Assembly (NCBI RefSeq): GCF_024679245.1
Contig: NC_090188.1
Location: 35,466,451 to 35,530,450 of the forward strand
Length of the DNA stretch: 64,000 nt
DNA from: Pseudorasbora parva
Taxonomy: Eukaryota; Chordata; Actinopteri; Cypriniformes; Gobionidae
Reading direction: 5' to 3'
Both the position numbers and the translations under genes were made by a program. This document shows, piece by piece, positions 45,427 through 57,708 of this stretch. The notes below the pieces were generated by a model. The model worked only from the letters and a program-made list of their open reading frames with translations. It was not told the DNA's origin and searched no databases. Numbering within the stretch: the first letter of the stretch is position 1; each line of letters begins with the position of its first letter.

Positions 45427-45972
45427 GTCCAGTGGTAGAGAGGAACTTATTTAATGAGAAAGCCACAGATGTACACCTAATCGTTCCTGTCTTGGCACTT
45501 CAGTTTGTTGAAGAGCTTTGTGGTTTAATAGTGGAGTCTGTTATCTCTGTCATTATGAGGGATGGGTCTACTAAAAACACAATGACTGTAAATATTTTGT
45601 TTGTTGTCTTCCCATGGACAGGACATCTATCTCACCTTGACCCCTTCTCCTGTTCCCTTGTCCCCTGTCTATGAAAACCCACCCGTTCTGATAGATCGAG
45701 GACCATCCTCTCATTGTTACTGGAGTCCGGCTTATCCATCCCACCCTGATACATCATCCAGAATCCTTTATCTTCCCACCCAACACCAGTCAGCCGCCTA
45801 CAGCAGCTGACAGACACCACTCGTGCAGATGTGATGCATCCTAGCAGAGAGTGTTTAAGACATTCGGGAGTTTATCTCATGCTCTCTGTAGGATTTCCCA
45901 TAGGTGTTATTGGCATGGCTCAGGCTCGTTGGCTGTATCCACGGAAGCTCAGCACTTAGATTAGAAAACGTA
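45427..45972 (-). promoter_or_regulatory. Presumed oit3 promoter region
   Basis: This is the sequence directly upstream of the oit3 start codon. I see no TATA box close to the ATG and no clear HNF4 DR1. FOXA-like TATTTAC and TGTTTGTTG strings occur near 45588-45608. The remainder looks unique. The promoter role is inferred from position only. Confidence 0.3.
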
Positions 45973-46036
45973 CACTCTAAAAAATGCTTGGGTCAAAATG
46001 TTTGGGTCAAATATGAACAAACCTAAACGTTTAAAC
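45973..46036. mobile_element. Left piece of a split palindromic MITE (family E)
   Basis: CACTCTAAAAAATGCTTGGG start, same family as 51456 and 51769. Its partner resumes at about 48993-49065 (TTTAAACCCGACAATTGGGT). Confidence 0.5.
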
Positions 46037-46241
46037 CAAGCGGCAAACTCCCGCGGTCTCTCTTGAAGCCAATACGGAAGTAATGTAAACTGTAATTCCC
46101 CAACTGGCCACTAGAGGCAGGCTCCAGAAGGAGCAGAATCTCATTGAGCCCCATGTTAAAATTCCCAACTTTACAGCAGAAAAAAACATGTTTACAGCCT
46201 GGTACAAATTGTAGTTTTGGCCTATACAGCTAAGGCCATCC

Positions 46242-47478
46242 TTAAAGCTACACTGTGTAACTTTTTTAGTTTATTCTTAGCTAAAATCACTTAGTTCTTT
46301 CAAAAATATATGTGCTCAGTAATGTATATTTACTTCTTTCAAGTAATAATGCATTCTCGTAATTTTATAATATACCATTGAAAATACATACGTGTTGAGT
46401 GTTCGGATGGCGGTCGCCATGTTGCTCCTCCATCTTGAAAGTACATTTGCCAAAGAGGGACATACCCGTAAATTCAAGCTTCGCTTTTCGCGTTTTTACA
46501 CTCGATGGCACTGTGTCGAATGTGTAGAGGAGGATTGGGCTGCTATATGATGATGGAGGATCACTCTTAAGCCCCTTTCACTGCACGTCGGACCCGCAAT
46601 ATTCCCAGAACATTGCTGGGTCGCCTTCTGTGTGAAAGCAACCACGTCCCGGAATTGATTACCGAATTCGACCCGGGTCGGGGACCTAGTAATATTGCAG
46701 GATATGTATCAGAGTCGCCAAGGAAGCGGAAAAGAGAATTAAGACGGCAACATAACGGGCAAATCAACAAGACAAAAGTAAATATCGGAGTGGCCTTTCC
46801 AAGATTGAAAGAGCTCATGAGGAGAAACGATTTTAAAAAGAACGCCGACGTTGCCTGCTTTCTTCTCGACAGGTAATATTAATTCAGCCTATTTGTGTAT
46901 ATTGAAAGTTTTATTGTTGCTTGGCGAATTGTATCATGGTGTGCTGTGCATAACACTAGAACGACATCTAGGATAGTTTTCCTCGCGTCAATGATGAAAA
47001 ATATTGTTTACCTTAACATAAATCCGTGTTCTATGACGGATAACATGAGATTAATATTTGAATTGCATTATAATTTGTTTGCCTTACGCTAGTGATGTCG
47101 TACAATATACGATAGCACTGATAAAAGTTACCTTACTAAGATTAGCTTGCATTCGTCTGGGAACCTGATAGCTGATGTTAGCAATGAAATGGTAAAAAAT
47201 AACGAAAACGTAAAACTATTATTCATTTTACATAGATTAATTTGATCATAGATAATTTGGCAAATTAAATAACTGCAAATTATAATAGTTTTCAAAAGTA
47301 ACCTCATCACTTGAAGTAACACTACCAGAAGAGGTCAAACTGGAAGCCATGACTAAATTGGCCACCGTAGGAGTTGAAACGAAATCGAAATTGAGAGGAA
47401 CAGAAACTATTATTCACTGGATGGTCATATACCTTTTCACCACTAGATGGGGGAAAATATCACAAAGTGTAGCTTTAA
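46242..47478 (+). mobile_element. Family B TTAA element, copy 2 (long form with coding exon)
   Basis: TTAAAGCTACACTGTGTAAC at the left and AAGTGTAGCTTTAA at the right. It is longer than copies 1 and 3 because a segment at about 46560-47085 is present only here, containing a basic-protein open frame and a splice donor. Confidence 0.75.
46613..46872 (+). CDS. Possible transposon-encoded exon in family B copy 2
   Basis: An 86-codon frame contains RKRKRELRRQHNGQINKTKV then NIGVAFPRLKELMRRNDFKK and ADVACFLLDR, ending at CGACAG|GTAATA. The basic, helix-prone sequence resembles predicted cyprinid proteins of repetitive origin, as far as I recall. Read as a first exon of an autonomous TTAA transposon; the other exons are not in the element. 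The true start is unclear (the frame runs through repeat-like DNA before about 46690). Function unknown. Confidence 0.35.
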
Positions 47479-48992
47479 AAATATTTTGGTTTGCAGTAAC
47501 AGTAAAAAAAATAAAAAAATAAAAAGGTCTATGTATTTTTTTTCTTCACATTTTTATTTTTAAAAAAAAAAGTTAATTTTTGGTGATGGTGATTACGTAG
47601 GTTTGATTTTAAACAAATTGGCATATCGTGACATCACTGACTGGGTCTTCAAGCCGTGCCTTCGGGCGCATAGGCTAATTGCAGACTATATAGACCACAA
47701 ACAAATTGAAATATTTGTCAAAAACATGTTTATTGCATACATTTCAGGTGCATTCATTAAGAAAAGGTGCCAACCACCAGCTAGCTGTCATTGACTCAAA
47801 GCTGTCAACCCTCCCTTTTTTTCAGTGTTTCTCAGGTATTTTAGCTCTTTTCCCGCTGTCTTCCCGTTTTAGTATTTTCCTGTGATATGTTCCGTATTTT
47901 TAACGCTCGATTGTGTTGACTCAGAACACGCAACTATCTGTGTCTCTGAAGTGGCTTGCACTTGTTGCTAAACCAACGCATCTGGTGATATAGACTAGTG
48001 TATTTAAATATTAAAAAGCAAAAAGTTGTTTTTATGAATTAAATTAATTAAGTAGCTATTACCTACTCTTTACTGGTAAATATTACAGTAAACAAACATC
48101 GCAGACAATGGCAGACCATTTTTTTCCTGACGTTATTTTATTTTTGTAATATTATGTATTGTCTCTCAGTTTTTTTGAAGAGACACTGCCCCTCTTTCCT
48201 CCTTCTTGGCAGCCTACATTTAGAATAATAGATCTGATTAACGTTAATGATGAAAAAGGTTTAAAAATCGTGATTGTTTTGATTGTTTTTCCTGCCGTCG
48301 AGCCACAGCCATTCAATAAATCAGTGTTTCCCAACCTTTTTTCAGTCATGGCACCCTTTGAAAATGTTCTAATTTTGTGGCACCCCCATACATACGTTAC
48401 GCTAACAGTACAGATTGCTCACAGTTCGGTTCGTATTACGGTTTTAGGTTCACGGTTTCAGTACGGTTTGGTATTTGCCATGCTCAGGGAAAGAAAGAAC
48501 TACTGTCAAATAAAAAAATAAAAAATAAGAACAAAAAACTTAAATGCAAGCAGCAGCACAAATAAATGCTATTGAGCAAACACTAAAAGGAGAAAATATA
48601 TATATATTTAAGTCGGCCCTAAATTGACAGGGTAAACAAGAATATTTTTAAGGATGGCCTAATTTTGCCCTTCATGACAACTGTGAGGGGGTTGAATTTT
48701 TTTTTATAACTTATTCATTTACATTATATAAAGCCTTAAAGTTCTGCATAATTAAGGGCGTGGTTACTTTGAGTGACAGGTGGATAGCCATTTATTCGCC
48801 GTCTGTAGTCATTGCGTCACCTAAGCTCCGCCCAAATCCCGCCTCTTCGTCCATTTCTGTTATCTGGGAGTGACGCTCGATGACGCGCTAGCAAGATGGC
48901 GACGGCCAGCTCGCCCCTTCTTTAAGCTTCAGAACGGCTCTTCAGAATCCTATGGGTGACGTCACGGACACTATGTCCATATTTCTTAAACC

Positions 48993-49739
48993 TATTTTTT
49001 ACCCTAAAATTTAAACCCGACAATTGGGTCCATTTTATATCAAACCCAATCTTCAATCTTCCTTAGCCAATTCTTCCGTTTTCTTCTTATTTGCAATGAC
49101 AGAGGTGGTGTTTTCTTTGTAACCTTGTCAAAAGGCCAGTAGCAGTTTGTCTTTTTGTCCCTTTTTCAGCTTCCAGCTGAGTACCAGCGAGGGGTCTGTT
49201 TTCCAAACTAGAGACCCTGATGTGAGCCCAGTTGTCTGTTTCTTTATTGTGCATCCTACCGTCCACTTATCAGTCTCTCTGTGTCCTGGTAAGATCCAGT
49301 TTGATTTCTTTCACCAATACAGTAGTGCATAGAATTGCCTTTATCTCTCAAAAGTAATAATAGACTGTTGAGTAACTAAAGGAATATATTTGAACCAAAA
49401 TTAGTTTTGGTTTGAAAGTCCCAAAAGTGTATTGCTACACTGAATTGCAGTTTCCACACTTTATTTAACAGCCCAAATGTGCTAATTATAAGTTTGTCAA
49501 GTAACAAATCAGCACATTAGAAGGATGTCATTATATTATGTAGCACAAGGTTTTCATAAATGGGATAAATGGCTGCTAAAGATGAGGCTTGACATATGGA
49601 GGACTAAGAGTGCCACTTAGAATCAATTCACACATTAAATTAGTATGAACAGGAAAAATAGCAAATGATTAGGAAATGCAGTTATTTGCGGCGTTAGAAA
49701 TACTGATTAGTGGTTGAATTAATGATTGTGTTCTTCAAA
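48993..49739. other. Split MITE right piece and unassigned DNA
   Basis: 48993-49065 is the right arm of the family E MITE. 49066-49739 is AT-rich without recognisable features. Confidence 0.45.
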
Positions 49740-50420
49740 CATTGCTTAAAAATAACCTTCTGCAGCAATTACAGCCTTGCAGATCTTTGGCATTCTAGCT
49801 GTCAATTTTTGAAGGTTATCTGAAGAGATTTTACCCTATGCTTCCTGGAGCATCTCCAACAAGATGGATTGGCTTGATGGACATTTCCTTCACTCTTCCT
49901 CCACAACAGCGTGATAGGGTTCAGATCTGTAGTCAGTGCTGGCCACTTTATTACAGACAGATCTCCAGCTGACTGCTGCTGACAGTTCTGACAGTTTGGA
50001 GGTGTGCTTTGGGTCATTGTCCTGTTGGAGGACGAAAATTGGCAACAATCAAGTGCTGTCCACCGGTTAAGGCATCGCATTGCAAAATTATATTCTTTAT
50101 TATCGTCGGAATTATTACTTCCTTATTCAAGGTCCCTTTTACCCTTTACAAATGTCCCATTTCACCACCTCCAAAGCACCCCCAGACCATCACAATGCCT
50201 CCACCATGCTTGACAGATAAGCACTTCTCTTGCATCTTTTCCCTTGTTTTGCGTCTCACAAGTATTTTTCTGTTTGACTCTAACTCCTCAAACCTGGACT
50301 CATCTGTCCACAATACATTTTTCCTGTGTTCCTCAGCTCTGTCCATTGTCTGTGCTTGTTTTCATCTTAATCTTTTCTTTTGATTGGCCGGCTTATTTCT
50401 TTGCTACTCTGGGGCGCTTC
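49740..50420 (-). mobile_element. Tc1-like transposase fragment
   Basis: Minus-strand frames give RKNVLWTDESRFEEL and KHGGGIVMVWGCFGGGEMGH (50346-50146), followed by frame-shifted remains (VIKWPALTTDLNPITLLW, 50080-49802). The TDES and HGGG..VWG signatures are Tc1 catalytic-domain motifs. No terminal repeats were found. Confidence 0.8.
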
Positions 50421-50733
50421 TCCTAAAAGCATCATTAGAAAACAATGGTCACAATTTCTGTCATTATCAGAATAGTTCGACAAGTCTGTGTTTCCAGAAA
50501 CCATAGTTCCAAAACATTTGCAAACAGCATTGCAAAGAACGACCTGTGGTTACAAGTATAGTTTATTGTTTACATGACATGTGAACGTAATAAATCATTA
50601 TCTTGAGCAAAATAAGCAAGCTGACATTCATTTTAATCTATATTTTTTATTTCAAATACATACCAATGTTGTTAACGTCTTTTAGTTTGTCAAGAGCTTT
50701 CAAGCACCATTTTTGAAGAGTGTGCATGTGCGT

Positions 50734-51282
50734 TAGCCTAGAAATCTAGACGCACCCTAGCGGCAGCAAATTTAATTTGCCCGCAAGTGTGGTCTAGCAA
50801 CTCTCAATTCCTATCTGAGCTGTATTCCTCTGAATCTGGACGGCCCAATCACATCGTGTAGGTAGGCTATAGAGTCGGCGGGCGGGGCCATAATGACGAC
50901 GGCCGAGTTGCGTTCGCGTGCTTCTAGTAACAAAGTCTTCTAGTAAACACAGAAACTGGCGAACGGCGGCGGTCTTTCGAATCAGCTCTGCCTCCGGAAG
51001 ACTTGGAGTTAAGCTTTCCTCTGAGAAAAGAACAAAGAGCGGCACTGAAGTCATTCTTAAAAAGGGAAGATGTGTTCGGAGTTTAGCCGACCGGATACGG
51101 CGAATGTTTAATCAGTCAGAGAGCTCCCCTTCACCGTCGTTGCTCCGGTTGGTGTACCGCTATCCTATCGCGTGCAGAGGGAGTTTGAAAGACAACCTTT
51201 TATCCCGCCCCTCAGATTGAGCCCTGTCTATGGGGAGTTTCCAGACCAAACATCTTGATGTGGGTCTGGCTTGTCAGGCTAC
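50734..51282 (+). mobile_element. Family A hAT-type MITE, copy 3
   Basis: Same family, with an 8-bp direct repeat ATGTGCGT at 50726-50733 and 51283-51290. All three copies share the same orientation and the internal segment encoding GRLGVKL and GTEVILKKGRC. Confidence 0.82.
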
Positions 51283-51455
51283 ATGTGCGTAAGATTAAAT
51301 CTGGAAAATAAAGCAAATTAACTCCAAAAAATTAGATTCTGATCGGTCAATGACTGTTTTATTCACAATAAAACACAGCTATGGCTGCTTCACCCAACAG
51401 TTCTGTGTATCACTACACAACACTCTTAGCAACCACCCATAGCAACTTAAACATA

Positions 51456-51624
51456 TGCTCTAAAAAAAGTGCTGAGTTAAAAACAACCCAAGTTGGGTTG
51501 AAAATAGACAAACCCAGATATTTGGTTGTTGGGTCCATTCACTGGGTTCAAACAACCAAATGTTTGGGTTTGTCCATTTTCAACCCAATTTGGGTTGTTT
51601 TAAACCCAGCATTTTTCAGAGTGT
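51456..51624. mobile_element. Palindromic MITE, family E, copy 1
   Basis: Arms AGTGCTGAGTTAAAAACAAC and the inverse ending CCCAGCATTTTTCAGAGTG enclose a hairpin through CAAACCCAGATATTTGG. Confidence 0.75.
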
Positions 51625-51768
51625 GTTCTCATTGGCATTGTTAATTGCAGCTTGTATTGTGAGAGAGATTAAGTGTATTAGCTGCATTCAAATTCAAAGG
51701 TCAGTCTATGATCATAATAAAAAAAATATTTTGAAAGTCCGCTGTGATTTTTATTACATTTTCAGTTA

Positions 51769-51930
51769 CACTCTAAAAAATGCTGAGTTTAAAACAACCC
51801 AAGTTGAGTTGAAAATGGACAAACCCAGAAATTGGGTTGTTTGAACCCAGTGAATGGACCCATTCAAACAACCCAATTTCTGAGTTTGTCCATTTTCAAC
51901 CCAACCTGGGTAGTTTTTAATCCAGCAACA
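51769..51930. mobile_element. Palindromic MITE, family E, copy 2
   Basis: CACTCTAAAAAATGCTGAG start, inverse CCAACCTGGGTAGTTTTTAA end, 145 bp from copy 1 in the same orientation. Confidence 0.72.
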
Positions 51931-52021
51931 CAGCAAACATTTTCTCCCTTTTCTCCCTCCCATCACCCCATCCCTAGACAGAAGAAAGAAAAAAAAACGG
52001 GGGGTTGCTTTTAGACATACT

Positions 52022-52510
52022 TAAAGGGTTAGTTCACCCAAAAATGAAATTGATGTCATTAATGACTCACCCTAATGTCGTTCCTCACCCGTAAGACCTC
52101 CGTTTATCTTCAGAACACAGTTTAAGTGTTATTTTATATGTTAAGTGTATTTTTATATTTAGTCTGAGAGCGTATCTAAGTGTATGCACACTATACTGTC
52201 CATGTCCAGAAAGGGAATAAAAACATCATCAAAGTAGTCCATATGTGACATCAGTTAGTTAATTAGAATCTCTTGAAGCATCGAAAATACATTTTGGTCC
52301 AAAAATGACAAAAACTACGACTTTATTCAGCATTGTCTTTTCTGCGTTTGTTTTCAAACCCAAATAAAGATTCAAAGGTCATGTTGAATCCGCGTATTGA
52401 TTCATGATTCGGATATTTTGAATATTTATATTAAAATATAAATAGTTATCTCTAATGTTCAAGAATCTCTACTAAATCCAGCGGTTCAGTCATCATCAAT
52501 TGACGCCGCT
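52022..52510. mobile_element. GTTCACCC-type MITE, one-sided copy
   Basis: TTAAAGGGTTAGTTCACCC start with CTCACCCTAATGTCGTTCC inside; no matching right end was found, so the end is approximate. Confidence 0.6.
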
Positions 52511-54404
52511 TTGAAGTGACGTTAAAGGAGATATTATTTCACATGATTCTATTCCTCGGTCCTCGCGTCTTTTCTTCGCATCCTGAAGGTGTGGAGCTAA
52601 GGCGCGAGGAAAGGAAGCTAGGAAAGGAAACGAGGATGCACAAATAAGAATTGGGAAGCACCCAAGGTGTAGGCATACGTGCAAAGTATTGCCAGCCCCC
52701 CGTCATACCAAGCGTTCTCCTGACTGCCTTCCTCGTGTATGGATCTGCCTGTTTATCCTGTGATGATCTGATTAACCCTTCTGTCTTGGTTGCCTGTTTG
52801 GACTGATAGTTAATACTGAATTTACAAAGAGAAAGAGAAGAGCCAAAGAGAAGGCCTCCAAGATAAGAGAGAGCCAGAGAATAAAAGCAACAGTTATAAT
52901 CTTCTTTTATCTATTCCTTGACCATATGACTGAACTCTTAATGTGAGACACTCAAACTGACCAACCAGACCAAACTCCCCCCACTATAGCGTGTCACCCA
53001 TTTGGCCTTCAGAATTCCAAAAGGCCCTGCTGATAAGAGAAAGGGGGTTAAAAACAGTAAAGCAAATGTCTTTGTTCAATTTCAGATATCTTTGATTATT
53101 TTCAATTCTCTCTCTACCTCGGAGGAGGGGTTTATGTAAACAGTGATGTCAGCAACCCTGCAGGAATGTCTGTAGTTCCCTACCGGCCGTTTGCTGTAGT
53201 CCTTACAAATAGATTTTTTTTAAAGCAAATATCTCCCTTTGCTTAAAACTTTGAATGTTGTAACTTCGCATGTTGTTGTTTATGCTCAAAAAGCAACATT
53301 ACACACTAGCTAAAGTAAAAAAAAATAGTTTTAACACCCCTTTAAGCTTATGTTTGACAAACATATCATTAAAATGCTCAAAATTGAATCCAGCTCAAGT
53401 GAAAGTGTGCACAAAGATGAAGATTAAGTCGGCACTGAATTCCAAACAATGATGGAACACCAGTTCTGAGGGAAAGATGCCATAGCGAGAGGAACCTGCA
53501 CTCCGGTGTTCCTCATCCCCCTTATTCAGATGTCAGCCAATCACATGTGAGCGACACACATGATGCGTTCAAGTCCTCCTGGGATGTTCGTATTTACGAG
53601 GTGAAAAGTTTTCAAGTCTCTTAGGTTGGAGAAAGATGTGGCGGTGTACCTTCTTTTAATGGAGTTTACAAAAATACAGCAAGGTTTAATAAAGAACAAA
53701 GAATGCGCATCAGGTGAGTTTTAATCTTTTACGTTTTTATGTAATCTTATGTAAGCCACTGTAAACCGTATCATTTGGCTAATTGTTATATTACAATGCT
53801 AGCTTGCTTTGTTGTAAATCAAAGACTGACGGTTTCATTGCTAAATACCGTTATATTCAACTAACTTACAGACATTCCCAAATGTTTCTCAATGACACAC
53901 CCCCAACTCGTACAGATCGGGGCTTAAAGAAATCCTGCTGCTATTTATGACTTTGTGGTGGCGTTGTCAATCTTTACGTCATGACTTGAACGCACCAACA
54001 GACACAGACCAAAAGGGAAAAAAACACAAATGATGGCTGACAGGAATGTCACAATGTCAACACTGCCATTTGGCAGGTACTAGCGAAGCTGTCAGTTGAG
54101 GACATGTGAGGCTTCTTAAACTAGACACTCTAAGGTATTTGTCCTCTGTAGCACAGAGTGCCCCGGATTTCGCTTTGAATAGCATTCATTTCTCAGCACA
54201 ACAAAACACTGATGCATTTACAAAAAAAAGTTATTTGTTTCTGGCCATTTTGATCTTTTTATTCAAACCCACTACTCACTCAAGAGAACTTTCACTGTTG
54301 TTAGTTGCACTCAAATCATACTTGGTCACATTACTTAAAAAAACTTTATGTAACTACATGAACTTAAATTTACTGAGTTGTTTCTACTAATAATGAGTAC
54401 TGAC
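52511..54404. other. Intergenic, repeat fragments only
   Basis: About 53100-53345 matches the right arm of the TTAA element at 21940-22129 (GCAACATTACACACTA). 52540-52640 has a purine-rich AGGAAAGGAA tract. No exon is supported. Confidence 0.45.
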
Positions 54405-55138
54405 CAACCCAGGCTCATTGGAAATACGTGACTCTGCCAACATTTTTGCAACACCCAAAATATGTACCTCCAGGTATGTTTACCTGCACTTTTTGGGTGA
54501 AACGTCCACCGGAGGCACTAAGTGGTAATATTTTTAAATCTAAAATATAAAACTATCATCATCAAATATAAGACTGTATGTCTACACCATGTGATTCTGC
54601 CAACCTGATCTCACAGAATGAATATGTATAGCCCAATTTTATATTTTGGAGCAACTAACTCCACTCCTACCCTAAACCTACCCACTCTCAACAATATAAA
54701 ACACATAACAGGCAAATAAATGTACAGTCACATGTATTTATTGCAAAAACCGACCAAAAAACAGTATAGAAGTATTAACTCAGTTGCATTCGGTCTTCTG
54801 AAGTCAGACGATATCTTCATGTGAAGAACAGAGTTGATCTTAATGTTTTAGTCGTTTAGTCAATTTTCTTCACACAAATCAATCGTTTGGCCTCGGAAAA
54901 CTTGGGATATTTGTACTTTCTGAATAAATTGTGCCTGCAGTCGTATCTGCCTGTTATATCCTGTTTTTTATAACACACAAATGGGTAGGTTTAGGGAAGA
55001 GCTTGAGTTACACGTTCAAAATGTGTCTGAATATGTGTGTGTCCACAAGGTAAATGGATTTATAAACATACTAAATAGTTTTTTTTTTTGAAAATGTAAA
55101 AATGCTGAATGTTTCTTGTGATGGGTAGGTTTAGGGGC

Positions 55139-55181
<43 letters not shown>

Positions 55182-55824
55182 TGGGTAGGTTTAGGGGCTG
55201 TGTTTGTGTGATGGGTAGGTTTAGGGGCTGTGTGTGTGTGTGATGGGTAGGTTTAGGGGCTGTGTGTGTGTGTGTGTGATGGGTAGGTTTAGGGGCTGTG
55301 TGTGTGTGTGATGGGTAGGTTTAGGGGCTTTGAGTGTGTGTGATGGGTAGGTTTAGGGGCTGTGTGTGTGTGTGATGGGTAGGTTTAGGGGCTGTGTTTG
55401 TGTGATGGGTAGGTTTAGGGGCTGTGTGTGTGTGATGGGTTGGTTTAGGGGCTTTGTGTGTGTGTGATGGGTAGGTTTAGGGGCTGTGTGTGTGTGATGG
55501 GTTGGTTTAGGGGCTTTGTGTGTGTGTGATGGGTAGGTTTAGGGGTAGGGGCAGTGTAGTGGGATAGAATGAAATGGCGTTGATAAACATGCTAAAAAGG
55601 GATTATGCGTCTTGATAGCACGTCAAAATGGCATACGAATTGCGTGTCATGCATAACTTACACCATTTCATGAGATCAGTCTGGGAATGGAGAAAAAATA
55701 TTACCACTTAGCGCCTCCGGTGGACGTTTCACCCAAAAAGTGCAGGTAAACGTACCTGGAGGTACATATTTTGGGTGTTGCAAAAATGTAGGCAGAGTCA
55801 CGTATTTCCAATGAGCCTGGGTTG
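54405..55824. mobile_element. Terminal-inverted-repeat element, about 125-bp arms, carrying a minisatellite
   Basis: Left CAACCCAGGCTCATTGGAAA, right the inverse ending CCAATGAGCCTGGGTTG. Arms match over about 125 bp with few mismatches. Flanks GTACTGAC and ATATTGAC match 6 of 8. The centre holds the tandem repeat at 55115-55545. Confidence 0.8.
55115..55545 (+). repeat. Minisatellite: TG tract alternating with TGATGGGTAGGTTTAGGGGC
   Basis: About 13 units of 26-38 bp. Each unit is the constant 20-mer plus a variable TG run, so length variation comes from the TG part. The same 20-mer occurs singly beside other TG arrays (3209, 25530). Confidence 0.92.
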
Positions 55825-56476
<652 letters not shown>

Positions 56477-56714
56477 TAATGAAAAGTTCAAATGGCTTGT
56501 ATTTACTCAAAGACATTTTCTCAGCTTTACTTGAATTTCTTTTGTTCATATAACTAAATTGTTATTTGTAAAAACTGCTCAATAGTTGTGCAACCGCTTG
56601 ACCGCACCCAAAAATTGAGTCTGCATTCTGCACATTCATATTGCTCAGCTCATATTACTTGTAGTCCATGCTTTATGAAGCCATACAATGGAACTTGGTG
56701 AAACAGACCTGAAT

Positions 56715-57327
56715 CTAAGTTAAGTCAATTCAATTCAAATGTATTTGTATAGTGCTTTTTTAAAATACATATTTCAAAGCAGCTTCACAGAAACTGTATG
56801 CATCTATATTACAATTTAAAGTGATTTGTCCAAGTTACACATTTCAGAACAAAGCGCACAGATTAGCTAACAATGTATTATTAATCAGTGTAATAAGTTA
56901 ATTAAGGCACAGAATTAAGTGAAAATAGGAATACATGTTGTCAATGATCAATGAGCATGTGTGTTTGTTGATGCAGAGCTGCATCATCTTCAGTTGTCTC
57001 CTCACAGGTGTTGGTCATCTGCAGTCTTTATGAGAGGCTGGATCCAGATGTGTGTCCCGAGATCAAACAGAACAGGGGAAGAATTAGCATAGCTGCTGTT
57101 CAAAGCATTAAGAAAAGACAATCATGTGCACTGAAATAACAAGTGCAAGCTCATGAGATGCATTCTGTGAATGCTTGGCTAAAGAGATGCACCTTTAAAT
57201 CTAGATTTAAACAGGGAGAGTCTGAGCCCTGAACATTATTAGAAAGGCAATTCGAAAGATTAGCAGCCAAATGTGAAAACACTCTCCCCATTTAGTGGAC
57301 TTAGATATCCTAGGTACTTGTTTAAAA

Positions 57328-57368
<41 letters not shown>
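56715..57368 (-). mobile_element. L2-like LINE 3' segment next to a poly(A) run
   Basis: It contains TTTGTATAGTGCTTTTTTAA, TTTCAAAGCAGCTTCACAG and GAGTCTGAGCCCTGAACATT, typical of cyprinid L2-type 3' ends. An A tract of about 38 bp follows at 57331-57369. Confidence 0.55.
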
Positions 57369-57374
<6 letters not shown>

Positions 57375-57708
57375 ACCATCGTTTTATTGTAATGTTTAAC
57401 TTGTCTTTTAAAATGTCTCTCTCTATAATATATATACAGACCAAGTTAAATACAGTGGAGATCAAAATTAGAGAACAATTTAGAAACAGTAGATTTTTTT
57501 AGGAATATTGTTGATATACATTGCTTGAAGTTTGAAGGACGATTAGCGTGGGTATACCATTCTTCTGCTAGCATGTTTTATAAAATACCAAGGTACTTCA
57601 ACAAAAACCTTTATTTTTTCGAAAACACTGTGATCAAAATTAGAGAACAATAACCACTGCAGCACAAAAAAACATCACAACTAAAATGTGATGCTTACAG
57701 CAGTCATA

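Larger units (their letters stand above)
46234..48659. mobile_element. PIF/Harbinger-like insertion with TAA TSD
   Basis: Ends GGCCATCCTTAA and TTAAGGATGGCC are flanked by TAA (46231-46233, 48660-48662). Family C copy 1 reads straight through this point (AAAATTAGCCGTATAGG), giving the empty site. No transposase is apparent; the interior includes other repeat pieces (CTGTCAACCCTCCC near 47807, CAGTGTTTCCCAACC near 48322, GGTTCGGTTCG near 48425). Confidence 0.7.
46037..48985 (-). mobile_element. Family C repeat, copy 2, split by a Harbinger-like insertion
   Basis: It is the inverse of 40716-41220. CAAGCGGCAAACTCCCGCGG opens it and GTGACGTCACGGACA lies near its other end. TTAAACC flanks both sides (46030-46036, 48986-48992). 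An insertion at 46234-48659 interrupts it. Confidence 0.75.

Noticed and set aside
46567..46818. Minus-strand frame overlapping the family B exon
   Set aside because: It is a shadow of the + frame and of repeat-derived sequence; no domain is visible.
52496..52684. Short minus-strand frame with an apparent signal peptide
   Set aside because: It is of random length, lies in purine-rich repeat-like DNA, and shows no splice context or homology I recognise.
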